Part shown: piece after piece, positions 1 to 6,793 of the stretch
Layout of the letters: each line of letters starts with the position of its first letter
Position numbering within the stretch: the first letter of the stretch is position 1
Assembly: GCA_902773045.1 (NCBI GenBank)
Contig: CACYDE010000025.1
Coordinates: forward strand, 1 to 8,943
Reading direction: 5' to 3'
From: an uncultured Ruminococcus sp.
GTDB lineage: Bacteria; Bacillota; Clostridia; Oscillospirales; Acutalibacteraceae
Length of the DNA: 8,943 nt
Translations under genes and position numbers: made by a program
The notes under the pieces: model-generated
What the model was told of the DNA's origin: nothing
Database searches by the model: none
Seen by the model: the letters and a program-made list of their open reading frames with translations, nothing else

Positions 1-71
1 CGTATGTCGAGGACGACAACGCAGCTATGCGCTTACCGGGGCGTCGAACTTGTCTGGATATTTGTTTGGTT

Positions 72-80
72 TGCTATAAT
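72..80 (+). promoter_or_regulatory. Possible extended -10 promoter element (plus strand)
   Basis: TGCTATAAT matches the extended -10 pattern TGnTATAAT exactly. The best -35-like hexamer is TTGTCT at 50-55, with a long 19-bp spacer, so the call rests mainly on the -10. It points into the structured repeat at 103-186 and antisense to the lipoprotein gene. The second copy of the repeat, at the right end, also follows an extended -10, which makes chance less attractive as an explanation. Confidence 0.4.
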
Positions 81-102
81 TAAAATCTTTAAGTCTTTTC
101 GG

Positions 103-186
103 TCTGATTTCCGCAATATTGCGTCATCAGCCTTGAAATACGTCAGTATTCCTGCGGCTTCTTCCTTGTCTTGCGAAAATTATCCT
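103..186 (+). repeat. Dispersed structured repeat, left copy
   Basis: This copy aligns with 8812-8923. Shared blocks in order are TCTnATTT, TGCGT, CCTTGAAATACG (131-142), AGTATTCCTGCG (145-156), and CCTTGT followed 7 nt later by AAATTAnCCT (164-186). Two hairpins are visible. The first is CTGAT/ATCAG (104-108 with 126-130) enclosing the perfect 12-nt palindrome CGCAATATTGCG (112-123). The second is GCC/GGC (130-132 with 156-158) enclosing AATAC/GTATT (137-141 with 146-150) around a GTCA loop. The repeat lies downstream of a convergent operon end, so it is not the leader of a visible plus-strand gene. From memory, similar sequence recurs between genes in Ruminococcus-like genomes, but this was not checked. 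Confidence 0.7.
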
Positions 187-210
187 CGAAAATCCTTTTA
201 AAGCTTTTAA

Positions 211-258
211 TCAGAAATCAGTATTACTTCTGAGTGATCTTCAGAAAGAATGTTTTTT
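211..258 (+). terminator. Possible weak plus-strand terminator or alternative hairpins
   Basis: TTCTGA (228-233) can pair with TCAGAA at 241-246 across a 7-nt loop, or with TCAGAA at 211-216 across an 11-nt loop. The two pairings exclude each other. On the plus strand, the downstream hairpin is followed after 6 nt by six T residues (253-258), a loose terminator pattern. The stem is short and AT-rich and the T tract is displaced, so this is a weak call. On the minus strand no T tract follows. Confidence 0.25.
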
Positions 259-283
259 GCTTTTGAAATTGTATTGTTAGGCC

Positions 284-1678
284 TTACTCTTCATATCCGT
301 AATCGTCGCCGTAATCATAGCCGCCGTCATCGTTTCCGTAATCGTAATCTCCTTCGTCATATCCGCCGTAGTCGTAGCCTGCTGCCGGGTCTTCGTAACC
401 GCCGTAATCATAATTGGGGTTATCATCGGGCTGTGAGTTTTCGATAACGCCGATCTGGTTGTTTACACCGACTCCGTAGATATATTCGACTCCGCTGCTT
501 TCCTCATCGGATTCTGCCGCTGTATCGCTGCCTTTTGAACCTTCATTAGCAGCGTTGTCATCGGGAGCGTCGTCTTTGAGCGTTCCGTGAGTCGCTTGTG
601 AACGCAGATTTTCAAGAAGGTAACTTCTGTCGCCTGTGACCGAAAACGTATTCATAACGTAAAGCACATCGGTGATCTTGAATTCTTCGATCATCTCGAC
701 GAGGTTTGCTTCCAGATATTCGATATCCACAACGTAGACTTCTTCAAAAGAACTCGTCATGAACGGAGCGAGAGCCGTTCCGTAATCGTCTTTCACGATA
801 ATAAGCTTGCGTCCGTTTTTGACATCTGTCGAAAGCTTGAGACAGTAGTAGCCGCCCTTGAAGAATGTTTCGTACATCGAATCCGGAACTTCCTCAAAGA
901 ATGGTCCGTCGGTGAGATACTCGAATTCTTCGTCGTAGTAGTGAGTAACAAATTTTGCTTTCGGTTTGTAGTATGTGAAAGTTTCGGGATCGGACTGAAA
1001 ATCAAGGAGTCCCTGTGAGTCAACGTAGTTTCCGAGATTCCCGATATACTCGGGGTGCTCGACCTTTGTATACTGCGAAATGTCGGCATAATCAACTCCG
1101 GCCTGTTTTGCGAAAACTTTTCCGGCATAGTACGCTCCCAGAGGCGCCCAGCGGTTGTCTGTCCGGAAATATATCTCTTCGGCATTATGATTGTTCAGCG
1201 TCTGAAAAACATCGACAGCTTTGACATTAACGAGGATATCCTTGATGTATTCCGCTGTCTCTTTCTGGCTGTCTATCTCGCCTCGTTTGTTTGCAGGGCA
1301 GTAGAATTCGCATGCCGTCGGAACGATCATAGAATAAATATTGACTCTGGGATCAAGTCTGTCTTTGATCGTGTTAAGTTCGTTTCCGTAGAATTCCGCA
1401 TAGCTTTCGTTTGAAACGAAGATCTCCATTCCTCTTTTCTTTCCGTCACAGTCAACTATGAGAACGCCGTTGGATTCGTATGCTTCGGCGTTTTCTTTGT
1501 CATAGTCTTTGTGAAGACCAACGTCGGGTTCTTCGATTTCCGAAACGATTTCGCTTTCTGCGGGGGAAGGGGAATCCTGAGTCAGAGCTTTTTCTTCTTT
1601 TTCTCCGCATGCCGCCGCAGTGACGAGGACTGCGCACGCAAGCGCACAGGCGAGTGTTTTTAAGCGTAAACTTTTCAT
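284..1678 (-). CDS. DHHW-family (SGNH/AlgX-like fold) lipoprotein, probably non-catalytic
   Basis: This 464-residue secreted protein starts with a basic-hydrophobic signal peptide (about 1-23) and a probable lipidated Cys24 in TAAACGEK, a loose lipobox with Ala at -3. An acidic linker follows. Residues about 70-345 resemble the Firmicutes DHHW family, related to the SGNH O-acetyltransferase-like domains of AlgX and AlgJ. Signature stretches are the MIVPTACEFYCP region (117-128), TDNRWAPLGAYYA (173-185), and IIVKDDYGTALAPF followed by VYVVDIEYLE and DVLYVMNTFS. In the family the second motif is normally TDHHW and the third carries KDSY. Here D174 is kept, but the His position is Arg176 and the Ser position is Asp298, so hydrolase or transferase activity is doubtful. 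Residues 365-422 are a low-complexity linker, and 423-464 form a Tyr/Gly/Asp tail with four YDYG units. The start at 1678 is chosen because AGGAGG lies 6 nt upstream and the signal peptide begins there; an in-frame ATG at 1777 overlaps the permease stop but lacks a ribosome-binding site. It lies 95 nt after the permease gene, which suggests a transporter-associated role (inference). Confidence 0.8.
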   Translation of the reverse strand: MKSLRLKTLACALACAVLVTAAACGEKEEKALTQDSPSPAESEIVSEIEEPDVGLHKDYDKENAEAYESNGVLIVDCDGKKRGMEIFVSNESYAEFYGNELNTIKDRLDPRVNIYSMIVPTACEFYCPANKRGEIDSQKETAEYIKDILVNVKAVDVFQTLNNHNAEEIYFRTDNRWAPLGAYYAGKVFAKQAGVDYADISQYTKVEHPEYIGNLGNYVDSQGLLDFQSDPETFTYYKPKAKFVTHYYDEEFEYLTDGPFFEEVPDSMYETFFKGGYYCLKLSTDVKNGRKLIIVKDDYGTALAPFMTSSFEEVYVVDIEYLEANLVEMIEEFKITDVLYVMNTFSVTGDRSYLLENLRSQATHGTLKDDAPDDNAANEGSKGSDTAAESDEESSGVEYIYGVGVNNQIGVIENSQPDDNPNYDYGGYEDPAAGYDYGGYDEGDYDYGNDDGGYDYGDDYGYEE

Positions 1679-1684
1679 ATCCTG

Positions 1685-1690
1685 CCTCCT
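1685..1690 (-). promoter_or_regulatory. Ribosome-binding site fixing the lipoprotein start
   Basis: Consensus AGGAGG on the minus strand sits 6 nt before ATG 1678. It decides for the start that exposes the signal peptide, against the upstream in-frame ATG at 1777. Confidence 0.85.
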
Positions 1691-1773
1691 TTGGATCATT
1701 CGATTATCTGCTCGTAAAATTAAAAATCCTTTGTGCGGTGTTGCCTTAAGTTGTTTGTTTTGTGATCGCTCGA

Positions 1774-4700
1774 TCATTCAATGCTTTTAAGTGATTCGAC
1801 CATGTCAATTTTTTTGATCTTAAAGTACATTATGAAATTAACAAGAGCGGCGAAAACCGCAGTGAGAACCGCAGCCAGAATGAAGCTTTCGGGTTCGATG
1901 GTTCTGCTGAACATAGTTTTGTTGATCTCTATGGTGATAATTACAAATCGGTGAAGTATAATTCCCAGACCAAGTCCCGAGATGATCCCGCATAATGTAA
2001 GAATAATGTTTTCGCGGTAAACAAATGCGCATGTCTCGCCGTTGTAAAAACCCAGAACCTTGATCGTTGCGATCTCGCGGACTCTCTCTGCGATATTGAT
2101 ATTCGTGAGATTGTAAAGAACAACGACCGCCAGCAGTCCTGCGCATATAATCAGAACCAATATGACTGTATCAAGACTTTTTATTGTGTCAAGGAAATTA
2201 TCAATACTGCCACTTATAAATGATACCGCAGCTATATCGTCGTTGTCAAGACATTTTGCGCCGAGCTTCGACTCATTTTCATCTGTGACTTCGGTCATTT
2301 TTGCCATTATCATATTGAACAGCGGCGCTTTTCCGTAAAGCTCACGGTAGCACTCCGGAGAAACGATAAGGTAATTCCCGATATAGTTCTCCGTAATATT
2401 TGAAACCGTGACTGTGTATTTCTTGTGATCGTCTTCAAAAATAACGGTATCGCCGACATCAACACCGAGACTGTTAGCCGCTTTTTCGGTCAGTATCGCG
2501 CCGTCGTCGGTCAGTTCGATCGGGATCTTCGTTTTTCTTTCTCGGAAATGGATCAGATCCTTCATGTCTTCCGAACCTTGGGGAACGTAGAGATAAATGT
2601 CGTCCAACTTGTTCGTTCCTTTCTCGTTTGAAGCGGAGATCGAAGCCTGACGTTCAAGCATTGCGCTTTCAACAAAGCCGCTGTTTTTTACGTAGTCAAG
2701 AACAGCCGTTTTCTGATGAAGTGTTCCTTCCTCGTTCAGTATTACAGTAAGATCATAGGTGTAGATCTCGCCGAACTGAACGTCGGTGATCGCACTGATC
2801 GAGTTTTTCAGTCCGAAGCCTGTCAGTATCAGCGCGGTGCAGCCTGCTACTCCGATAACCGTCATAAAAAACCTGACCTTATATCTCATGATGTTTCTTG
2901 CGGTGACTTTGGAAGTGAAATTCATTCTGTCCCATATAAACGGTATTTTTTCAAGGAGGATCCTTCGCCCGATCTTAGGCGCTTTAGGCCGCATGAGAGA
3001 AGCCGGTTTTTCCCTGAGCGATTTCTGACAGGTGTAAAGCGCAACGAGCGTTGTGGAAACGAAAGCCGCGATCACACCAAGTATAGTTATTTTTACAGGG
3101 ACAATGACCTCTAAATCTATCAGTTCATACATTATCCCGTAAGCGTTGTAGATAACTTTCGGAAGAGTAAGCATTCCGATAGCTATTCCGAGTACGCAGC
3201 CTAAAAGAGCGGCGCCTGCCGAGTAGAATATGTACTGCGTTTTGATCGCGCCGTTTGAGTAGCCGAGAGCTTTCAGTGTTCCTATTTCGGTTCGTTTTTC
3301 CTCGACATGTCTTGTCATTGTCGTAAGGCACACGAGAGCCGCAACGAGAAGAAAGAAAAGCGGAAACACCGTTGCCACGGCGTCTATCCTTGTTGTGTCG
3401 TCAATAAGGGACTGATATCCCGGATTGTCAAGTCTTGTGAAAAAGTACCATTCGGGATTTTCAAGGTCTTCAAGAGTTTCCGCTGCTTTGTCGATTTTTG
3501 CCTGAGCGTCCTCAAGCTTTCCTTCGGCTTCAAGCTTTTTGGATTCATATTCCTCGCGTGCGTCGTCGAGTTTTTGCTGACCTTCCGCTTTTTGTTTTTC
3601 GAACTCTTCTTTTCCTTTTTTCAGTTCTTCCTTTGCTTTTTCAAGCTCGGCTTCGCTGTCCTTCAGTTTCTGTCTTCCTTCGGTTTTCCGAGAGGAAAGT
3701 TCGGTCTGAGCCGCAGTGATCGCTGCCTGACTTTCGTTAAGTTGCTGCTGAGCGGCCGCAAGCTGATCCTCACCGGCTGCTTTTTGTTCCTGAAGTTCCG
3801 CGCGTCCGCTGTCGATCTGCGCTTTTGCGCTGTCAAGCTGTTCTTTTGCTTCATCAAGCTGCCGCTGCGGTTCGGCGGTCTGCTTGTTGTATTCTTCGGT
3901 TGCTTCGTCAAGGGCTTTTTTAGCCTCGTCGACCTCGTTTTTTCCGTCTTCAAGTCTTTTGTTTTCTCTGTCGATTATTGATTGGTTAGCGCTTTTTCTT
4001 GTCTCATAAATGTCGATCTGAGCCTGAATGTAGAGCTTCTCTGTTTCGCTTTCCGAGTTTTCGTACTGTTCTTTAAGGCTGTCAAGCTCGGCATTTATTT
4101 CGTCAAGAGTTCGCTGTGTTTCGCCGATTATCGCTTCGCATGCGGGCTTGGTTATATTTTCGTATTTGTTGAGTGCATTGTCGTAATTTGTTTTTAATGC
4201 CGAGAGTGCAAGCCTTGCGGTAAGAGTTTGCGTTTTGAAGTCCGTTACTGCACGGTTATACTCCGCAAGTCCGCTGTTGTATTCACGTTCGGCTTCGTTG
4301 AGCTGCTTTTCTGCCTCTCTGATTTTTGTGTTGAATTCGGAACGTGAAGATTTAAGCTGAGCTTGTCCTTCTTTAAGGAGTTCTCTTGCGGTTTCGAGCT
4401 GTTTTTCTCCTTCGGCGATACCGGAGTTATAATCTTCCCAACCTTTTTTTATCTCTTCTTCGCCGTTTTTTATATCTTTTTCGGCGTTGTCAAGCGTTTC
4501 TTTTGCGCCGGCAATTTTTTCGTCGTACTCTTTCTGACCGTCGTTGATTTTTTCGAAGGCTTCGGAAAGCTCCCTCCCGGCTTTGTCCTTTTCGCTGTCA
4601 AGTTCTTTTTGTGCTTCTTCGAGGTCTTTCTTTGCGTCGTTGAGATATTCAACATCAAAATATTTCGCGCGTTCAAGCCCAAGGTTTTTGAACTGCGGTT

Positions 4701-5430
4701 CAAGTGCTTCTACTGCACTGTCAAATTCCTTGTTTATAGTATCTTTTGAATCGCCGGAATAATCAGTCAGAACGTATATCTGACTATACCTGTCCGACTT
4801 GAAATCGTCCTCGGAAATAATACCGAACATGTGAATATCTCCGCTGCCGACATTTGTTGTTCCTCTTTCGAAGCTAACGTAAAGCGGAGACTGAACGAAT
4901 CCCACTACTGTATATTCCGTGGATTCAAGAATATCCTCAACGTCCGTTTCGCCTACTTTCGGTTCGATTCTGAACGTATCTCCGATTTTGCTGTTTCCGC
5001 TGTTGAAGTTTGCGTTTTCAAGCGCGATCTCGCCTTTCTTTTCGGGAAGCCGTCCTTCCTTGATGAGCGGTTTATTGATCGCGGTTTGATTTTCATTTTC
5101 ACGGATATCGGAGTAAAGCCGAATGATCTGACCTGCGTCTCCCTCCATTATTACGTCTGTATAATAAGATGCCGCCGCGTCACGGACATGCGGCAGTTTT
5201 TTTACTTCCTCGACGTCCTTGTCGCTGAAGCCCACCGTTGAGAGAAGACGGATATCCATGAGATCATTGTTTCGGTAGTAATTTTCAGCCGTGTGGTTCA
5301 TCGAAGGGCTTACGGCTTTTATTCCTGTGAAGAAACCGACGCCCAAAGCCACAATGAGCATGATAGAGATGAACCTGGCTTTTGTTTTGGAGATATCCTT
5401 CAAAACGTTTTTCCAAAGTGAAGAAGTCAA
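1774..5430 (-). CDS. FtsX/MacB-type ABC transporter permease with giant extracellular coiled coil
   Basis: This 1218-residue membrane protein pairs with the ATPase encoded just upstream. The layout resembles a duplicated FtsX permease. TM1 lies at about 19-40, followed by a MacB-like extracellular domain (about 45-255). A charged Glu/Lys/Ala/Gln heptad-rich region (about 262-655) carries almost no prolines. Three TM segments follow at about 688-708, 733-757 and 778-800. After a basic linker comes TM5 (about 851-873), a second extracellular domain (about 875-1080), and three TM segments at about 1088-1110, 1140-1160 and 1180-1202. FtsX hallmarks are EKRTEIGTLKALGYSNGAIK after TM2 and ERVREIATIKVLGFYNGE after TM6. 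The start is TTG at 5430, supported by AGGAGGAG a few bases upstream, and the 12-nt gap implies coupling to the ATPase. Such transporters act in export, lipoprotein or envelope work, or antimicrobial peptide resistance; no substrate can be read from the sequence. A related possibility is mechanotransmission rather than transport. The coiled coil is long even for clostridial relatives (from general knowledge). Confidence 0.9.
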   Translation of the reverse strand: MTSSLWKNVLKDISKTKARFISIMLIVALGVGFFTGIKAVSPSMNHTAENYYRNNDLMDIRLLSTVGFSDKDVEEVKKLPHVRDAAASYYTDVIMEGDAGQIIRLYSDIRENENQTAINKPLIKEGRLPEKKGEIALENANFNSGNSKIGDTFRIEPKVGETDVEDILESTEYTVVGFVQSPLYVSFERGTTNVGSGDIHMFGIISEDDFKSDRYSQIYVLTDYSGDSKDTINKEFDSAVEALEPQFKNLGLERAKYFDVEYLNDAKKDLEEAQKELDSEKDKAGRELSEAFEKINDGQKEYDEKIAGAKETLDNAEKDIKNGEEEIKKGWEDYNSGIAEGEKQLETARELLKEGQAQLKSSRSEFNTKIREAEKQLNEAEREYNSGLAEYNRAVTDFKTQTLTARLALSALKTNYDNALNKYENITKPACEAIIGETQRTLDEINAELDSLKEQYENSESETEKLYIQAQIDIYETRKSANQSIIDRENKRLEDGKNEVDEAKKALDEATEEYNKQTAEPQRQLDEAKEQLDSAKAQIDSGRAELQEQKAAGEDQLAAAQQQLNESQAAITAAQTELSSRKTEGRQKLKDSEAELEKAKEELKKGKEEFEKQKAEGQQKLDDAREEYESKKLEAEGKLEDAQAKIDKAAETLEDLENPEWYFFTRLDNPGYQSLIDDTTRIDAVATVFPLFFLLVAALVCLTTMTRHVEEKRTEIGTLKALGYSNGAIKTQYIFYSAGAALLGCVLGIAIGMLTLPKVIYNAYGIMYELIDLEVIVPVKITILGVIAAFVSTTLVALYTCQKSLREKPASLMRPKAPKIGRRILLEKIPFIWDRMNFTSKVTARNIMRYKVRFFMTVIGVAGCTALILTGFGLKNSISAITDVQFGEIYTYDLTVILNEEGTLHQKTAVLDYVKNSGFVESAMLERQASISASNEKGTNKLDDIYLYVPQGSEDMKDLIHFRERKTKIPIELTDDGAILTEKAANSLGVDVGDTVIFEDDHKKYTVTVSNITENYIGNYLIVSPECYRELYGKAPLFNMIMAKMTEVTDENESKLGAKCLDNDDIAAVSFISGSIDNFLDTIKSLDTVILVLIICAGLLAVVVLYNLTNINIAERVREIATIKVLGFYNGETCAFVYRENIILTLCGIISGLGLGIILHRFVIITIEINKTMFSRTIEPESFILAAVLTAVFAALVNFIMYFKIKKIDMVESLKSIE

Positions 5431-5435
5431 TTTTT

Positions 5436-5443
5436 CTCCTCCT
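5436..5443 (-). promoter_or_regulatory. Ribosome-binding site for the TTG-started permease
   Basis: AGGAGGAG on the minus strand begins with the last base of the ATPase TAA stop codon and ends 5 nt before TTG 5430. No ATG is suitably placed near it, so the TTG start is well supported. The overlap of stop codon and ribosome-binding site suggests translational coupling that keeps ATPase and permease in proportion. Confidence 0.85.
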
Positions 5444-6144
5444 TACCATTCGATGAGATCAACGTCCGTGGGTGATTCGTTGACGATGTTGCTGATGACC
5501 TTTCCGCTTTTCATTCTTATGATCCTGTCCGCCATCGGAGTTATCGCCTGATTGTGAGTTATGAGAACGACAGTCATGCCTTCGCTGCGGCAGGTGTCCT
5601 GCAAAAGCTTTAGAATCTGTTTTCCGGTGTTGTAATCAAGTGCGCCGGTAGGTTCGTCACACAGAAGAAGCTTCGGCTTCTTCGCAAGCGCTCTGGCGAT
5701 AGAAACTCTCTGCTGTTCACCTCCGGAAAGCTGAGAGGGGAAGTTGTGGAGTCTTTCTCCGAGTCCGACGCTTTCCAACGCCTCGGAAGCGTCCTTGTGA
5801 TCTTTGCAGATCTGAGAAGCAAGCTCCACATTTTCTTTCGCGGTCAAATTGGGAACAAGGTTGTAAAACTGAAAGACGAAGCCTATGTCATATCTGCGGT
5901 ATGTCGCAAGATCATGTTCATCAAGGCGGCTTATGTCGTTTCCTCCGACTACGATCGTTCCTTCGTCACAGCTGTCCATGCCTCCGAGAATATTGAGAAC
6001 GGTAGTTTTTCCGGCGCCGCTGTTTCCCACGATAACCGCAAATTCCCCTTTTTCTATTTCAAATGAGATGCCGTCGACGGCTGTTATCGTGACTTCACCC
6101 ATTTTATATCTTTTGTAAACGTTTTTAAAATCAACAAAACTCAT
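5443..6144 (-). CDS. ABC transporter ATP-binding protein, LolD/MacB-type
   Basis: This 233-residue cytoplasmic ATPase powers the adjacent FtsX-type permease. All nucleotide-binding motifs are intact: Walker A GNSGAGKTT (40-48, Lys46), Q-loop Gln92 in FVFQFYNLVP, signature LSGGEQQ (139-145), Walker B LLLCDEPTG with Asp163 and Glu164, D-loop ALD (168-170) and H-loop His197 in LITHN. FQFYNLVPNLTAKENV and DEPTGALD are typical of the LolD/MacB/FtsE branch that works with FtsX permeases. Length is normal for the family. ATG 6144 is preceded by AGGGAG about 10 nt upstream. The gene follows the phosphopantetheinyl transferase after 71 nt and precedes the permease by 12 nt. Family assignment is secure; the transported substrate is unknown. 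Confidence 0.96.
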   Translation of the reverse strand: MSFVDFKNVYKRYKMGEVTITAVDGISFEIEKGEFAVIVGNSGAGKTTVLNILGGMDSCDEGTIVVGGNDISRLDEHDLATYRRYDIGFVFQFYNLVPNLTAKENVELASQICKDHKDASEALESVGLGERLHNFPSQLSGGEQQRVSIARALAKKPKLLLCDEPTGALDYNTGKQILKLLQDTCRSEGMTVVLITHNQAITPMADRIIRMKSGKVISNIVNESPTDVDLIEW

Positions 6145-6215
6145 TTTACGTTCACTCCCTGTTGAGATATGTAATATTGATTTCTGAGCGGATCACGGGA
6201 AAGTGCAGCCGTGAA
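6145..6215 (-). other. 71-nt intergenic gap with a short hairpin
   Basis: A perfect 6-bp inverted repeat, TCACGG (6193-6198) and CCGTGA (6209-6214), surrounds a 10-nt loop just after the transferase stop codon. No T tract follows on either strand, so it is not a standard intrinsic terminator. It could be an mRNA-stability or processing hairpin between the two halves of the operon. No convincing promoter was seen here. Confidence 0.4.
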
Positions 6216-6791
6216 TTACTCGGATATACATGTACATACTTCTTTTTCCAAGCTGCACACTGCAAGAATATAATCTCCGAGATCCTTGACAAAAAAACTT
6301 CCCGGCATGTTCGAAAGTTCTCCTTTAAGCTCTCCGTCAAAATTTTCTGTGCGGAAGCTTACTTCTTTCATGGGAAAGGTCATACCTTTTCCGATCGCTT
6401 TGATGTAGCTTTCTTTAAGCGCCCATAATATCATGAAAGCTTTGTTTCTGTCTTCGAAGTTGTTTATAAATCCGATCTCTTCTTCGGTGCAGATTTTTTT
6501 CTCCAGCCCTTCGCGAACACTCCTAATTTCCTGAATATCTATCCCGACCGGTGAATCGGCAACACACACAGCGGCGTAATCTCCGCTGTGGCTGATGTTG
6601 AAGAAGATATCCGTTCTTTCGGAGAAATACGGCTTTCCGTGACTGCCTGTTTCTATTGTTAAATTGTCGGTGTCGACCCCGTATTCACGAAACACCGCTT
6701 CTTTAAGAAGCAGCCTGCCGTTTAAGGTTTCTGTTTTTTTTCTTTCGCCCTTTTTAAGTGAGCCGTAGTCAAATTTTTTTAAGTATATCAT
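6216..6791 (-). CDS. Sfp-type 4'-phosphopantetheinyl transferase
   Basis: This 191-residue cytoplasmic enzyme transfers the phosphopantetheine arm of coenzyme A to a conserved serine of a carrier protein, converting apo to holo form. Family hallmarks appear in order: HGKPYF (51-56), FNISHSGDYAAVCV (64-77), VGIDIQEI (82-89) with the metal-binding Asp85, and WALKESYIKAIGKGM (123-137) with Glu127 and Lys131. Gln87 stands where Bacillus Sfp has a second acidic metal ligand, a known variation in the family. Length is slightly short compared with Sfp (about 224 residues). ATG 6791 lies 2 nt after the rqcH stop codon, with GGTGATGA (6805-6798) as a plausible ribosome-binding site, so translation is probably coupled. 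No polyketide, nonribosomal peptide or fatty-acid gene lies in the window, so the carrier partner is not identifiable. Confidence 0.93.
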   Translation of the reverse strand: MIYLKKFDYGSLKKGERKKTETLNGRLLLKEAVFREYGVDTDNLTIETGSHGKPYFSERTDIFFNISHSGDYAAVCVADSPVGIDIQEIRSVREGLEKKICTEEEIGFINNFEDRNKAFMILWALKESYIKAIGKGMTFPMKEVSFRTENFDGELKGELSNMPGSFFVKDLGDYILAVCSLEKEVCTCISE

Positions 6792-6793
6792 AG

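Larger units (their letters stand above)
1..283. other. Gene-free left flank rich in hairpins and repeat sequence
   Basis: No credible protein gene is seen between the left edge and the lipoprotein stop codon. The stretch is unusually rich in inverted repeats. A hairpin at 1-21 has arms CGT-a-TGTCG and CGACA-ACG, one bulged A and an AGGA loop. A small CGCA/TGCG hairpin lies at 20-31. The dispersed repeat occupies 103-186, and a three-segment TCAGAA/TTCTGA/TCAGAA arrangement follows at 211-246. An extended -10-like sequence (TGCTATAAT, 72-80) points right on the plus strand. No GC-rich hairpin followed by a T tract is seen on the minus strand, so where the minus-strand transcript ends is unclear. 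Confidence 0.7.

Noticed and set aside
4..201. Plus-strand 65-codon open frame through the left flank
   Set aside because: It runs through the structured repeat, has no ribosome-binding site, and its C-terminal part is just a translation of the repeat blocks.
250..447. Plus-strand 65-codon frame rich in Arg and Asn
   Set aside because: Antisense image of the Tyr/Gly/Asp tail codons of the lipoprotein; low complexity and no ribosome-binding site.
793..1185. Minus-strand 130-codon frame inside the lipoprotein gene
   Set aside because: Alternative-frame shadow of a gene with a clear family match, without a start signal of its own.
1679..1777. 33-residue N-terminal extension of the lipoprotein
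   Set aside because: No ribosome-binding site at ATG 1777, and the extension would bury the signal peptide; AGGAGG favours ATG 1678.
3307..3981. Plus-strand 224-codon frame rich in Phe, Leu and Val that could pass for a membrane protein
   Set aside because: It is the reverse complement of the Glu/Lys-rich coiled-coil codons of the permease; the hydrophobicity is an artefact of that composition.
4363..4749. Plus-strand 128-codon hydrophobic frame
   Set aside because: Same antisense artefact over the permease coiled coil.
6193..6214. TCACGG/CCGTGA hairpin as an intrinsic terminator after the transferase gene
   Set aside because: No T tract follows on the minus strand, so termination is not supported.
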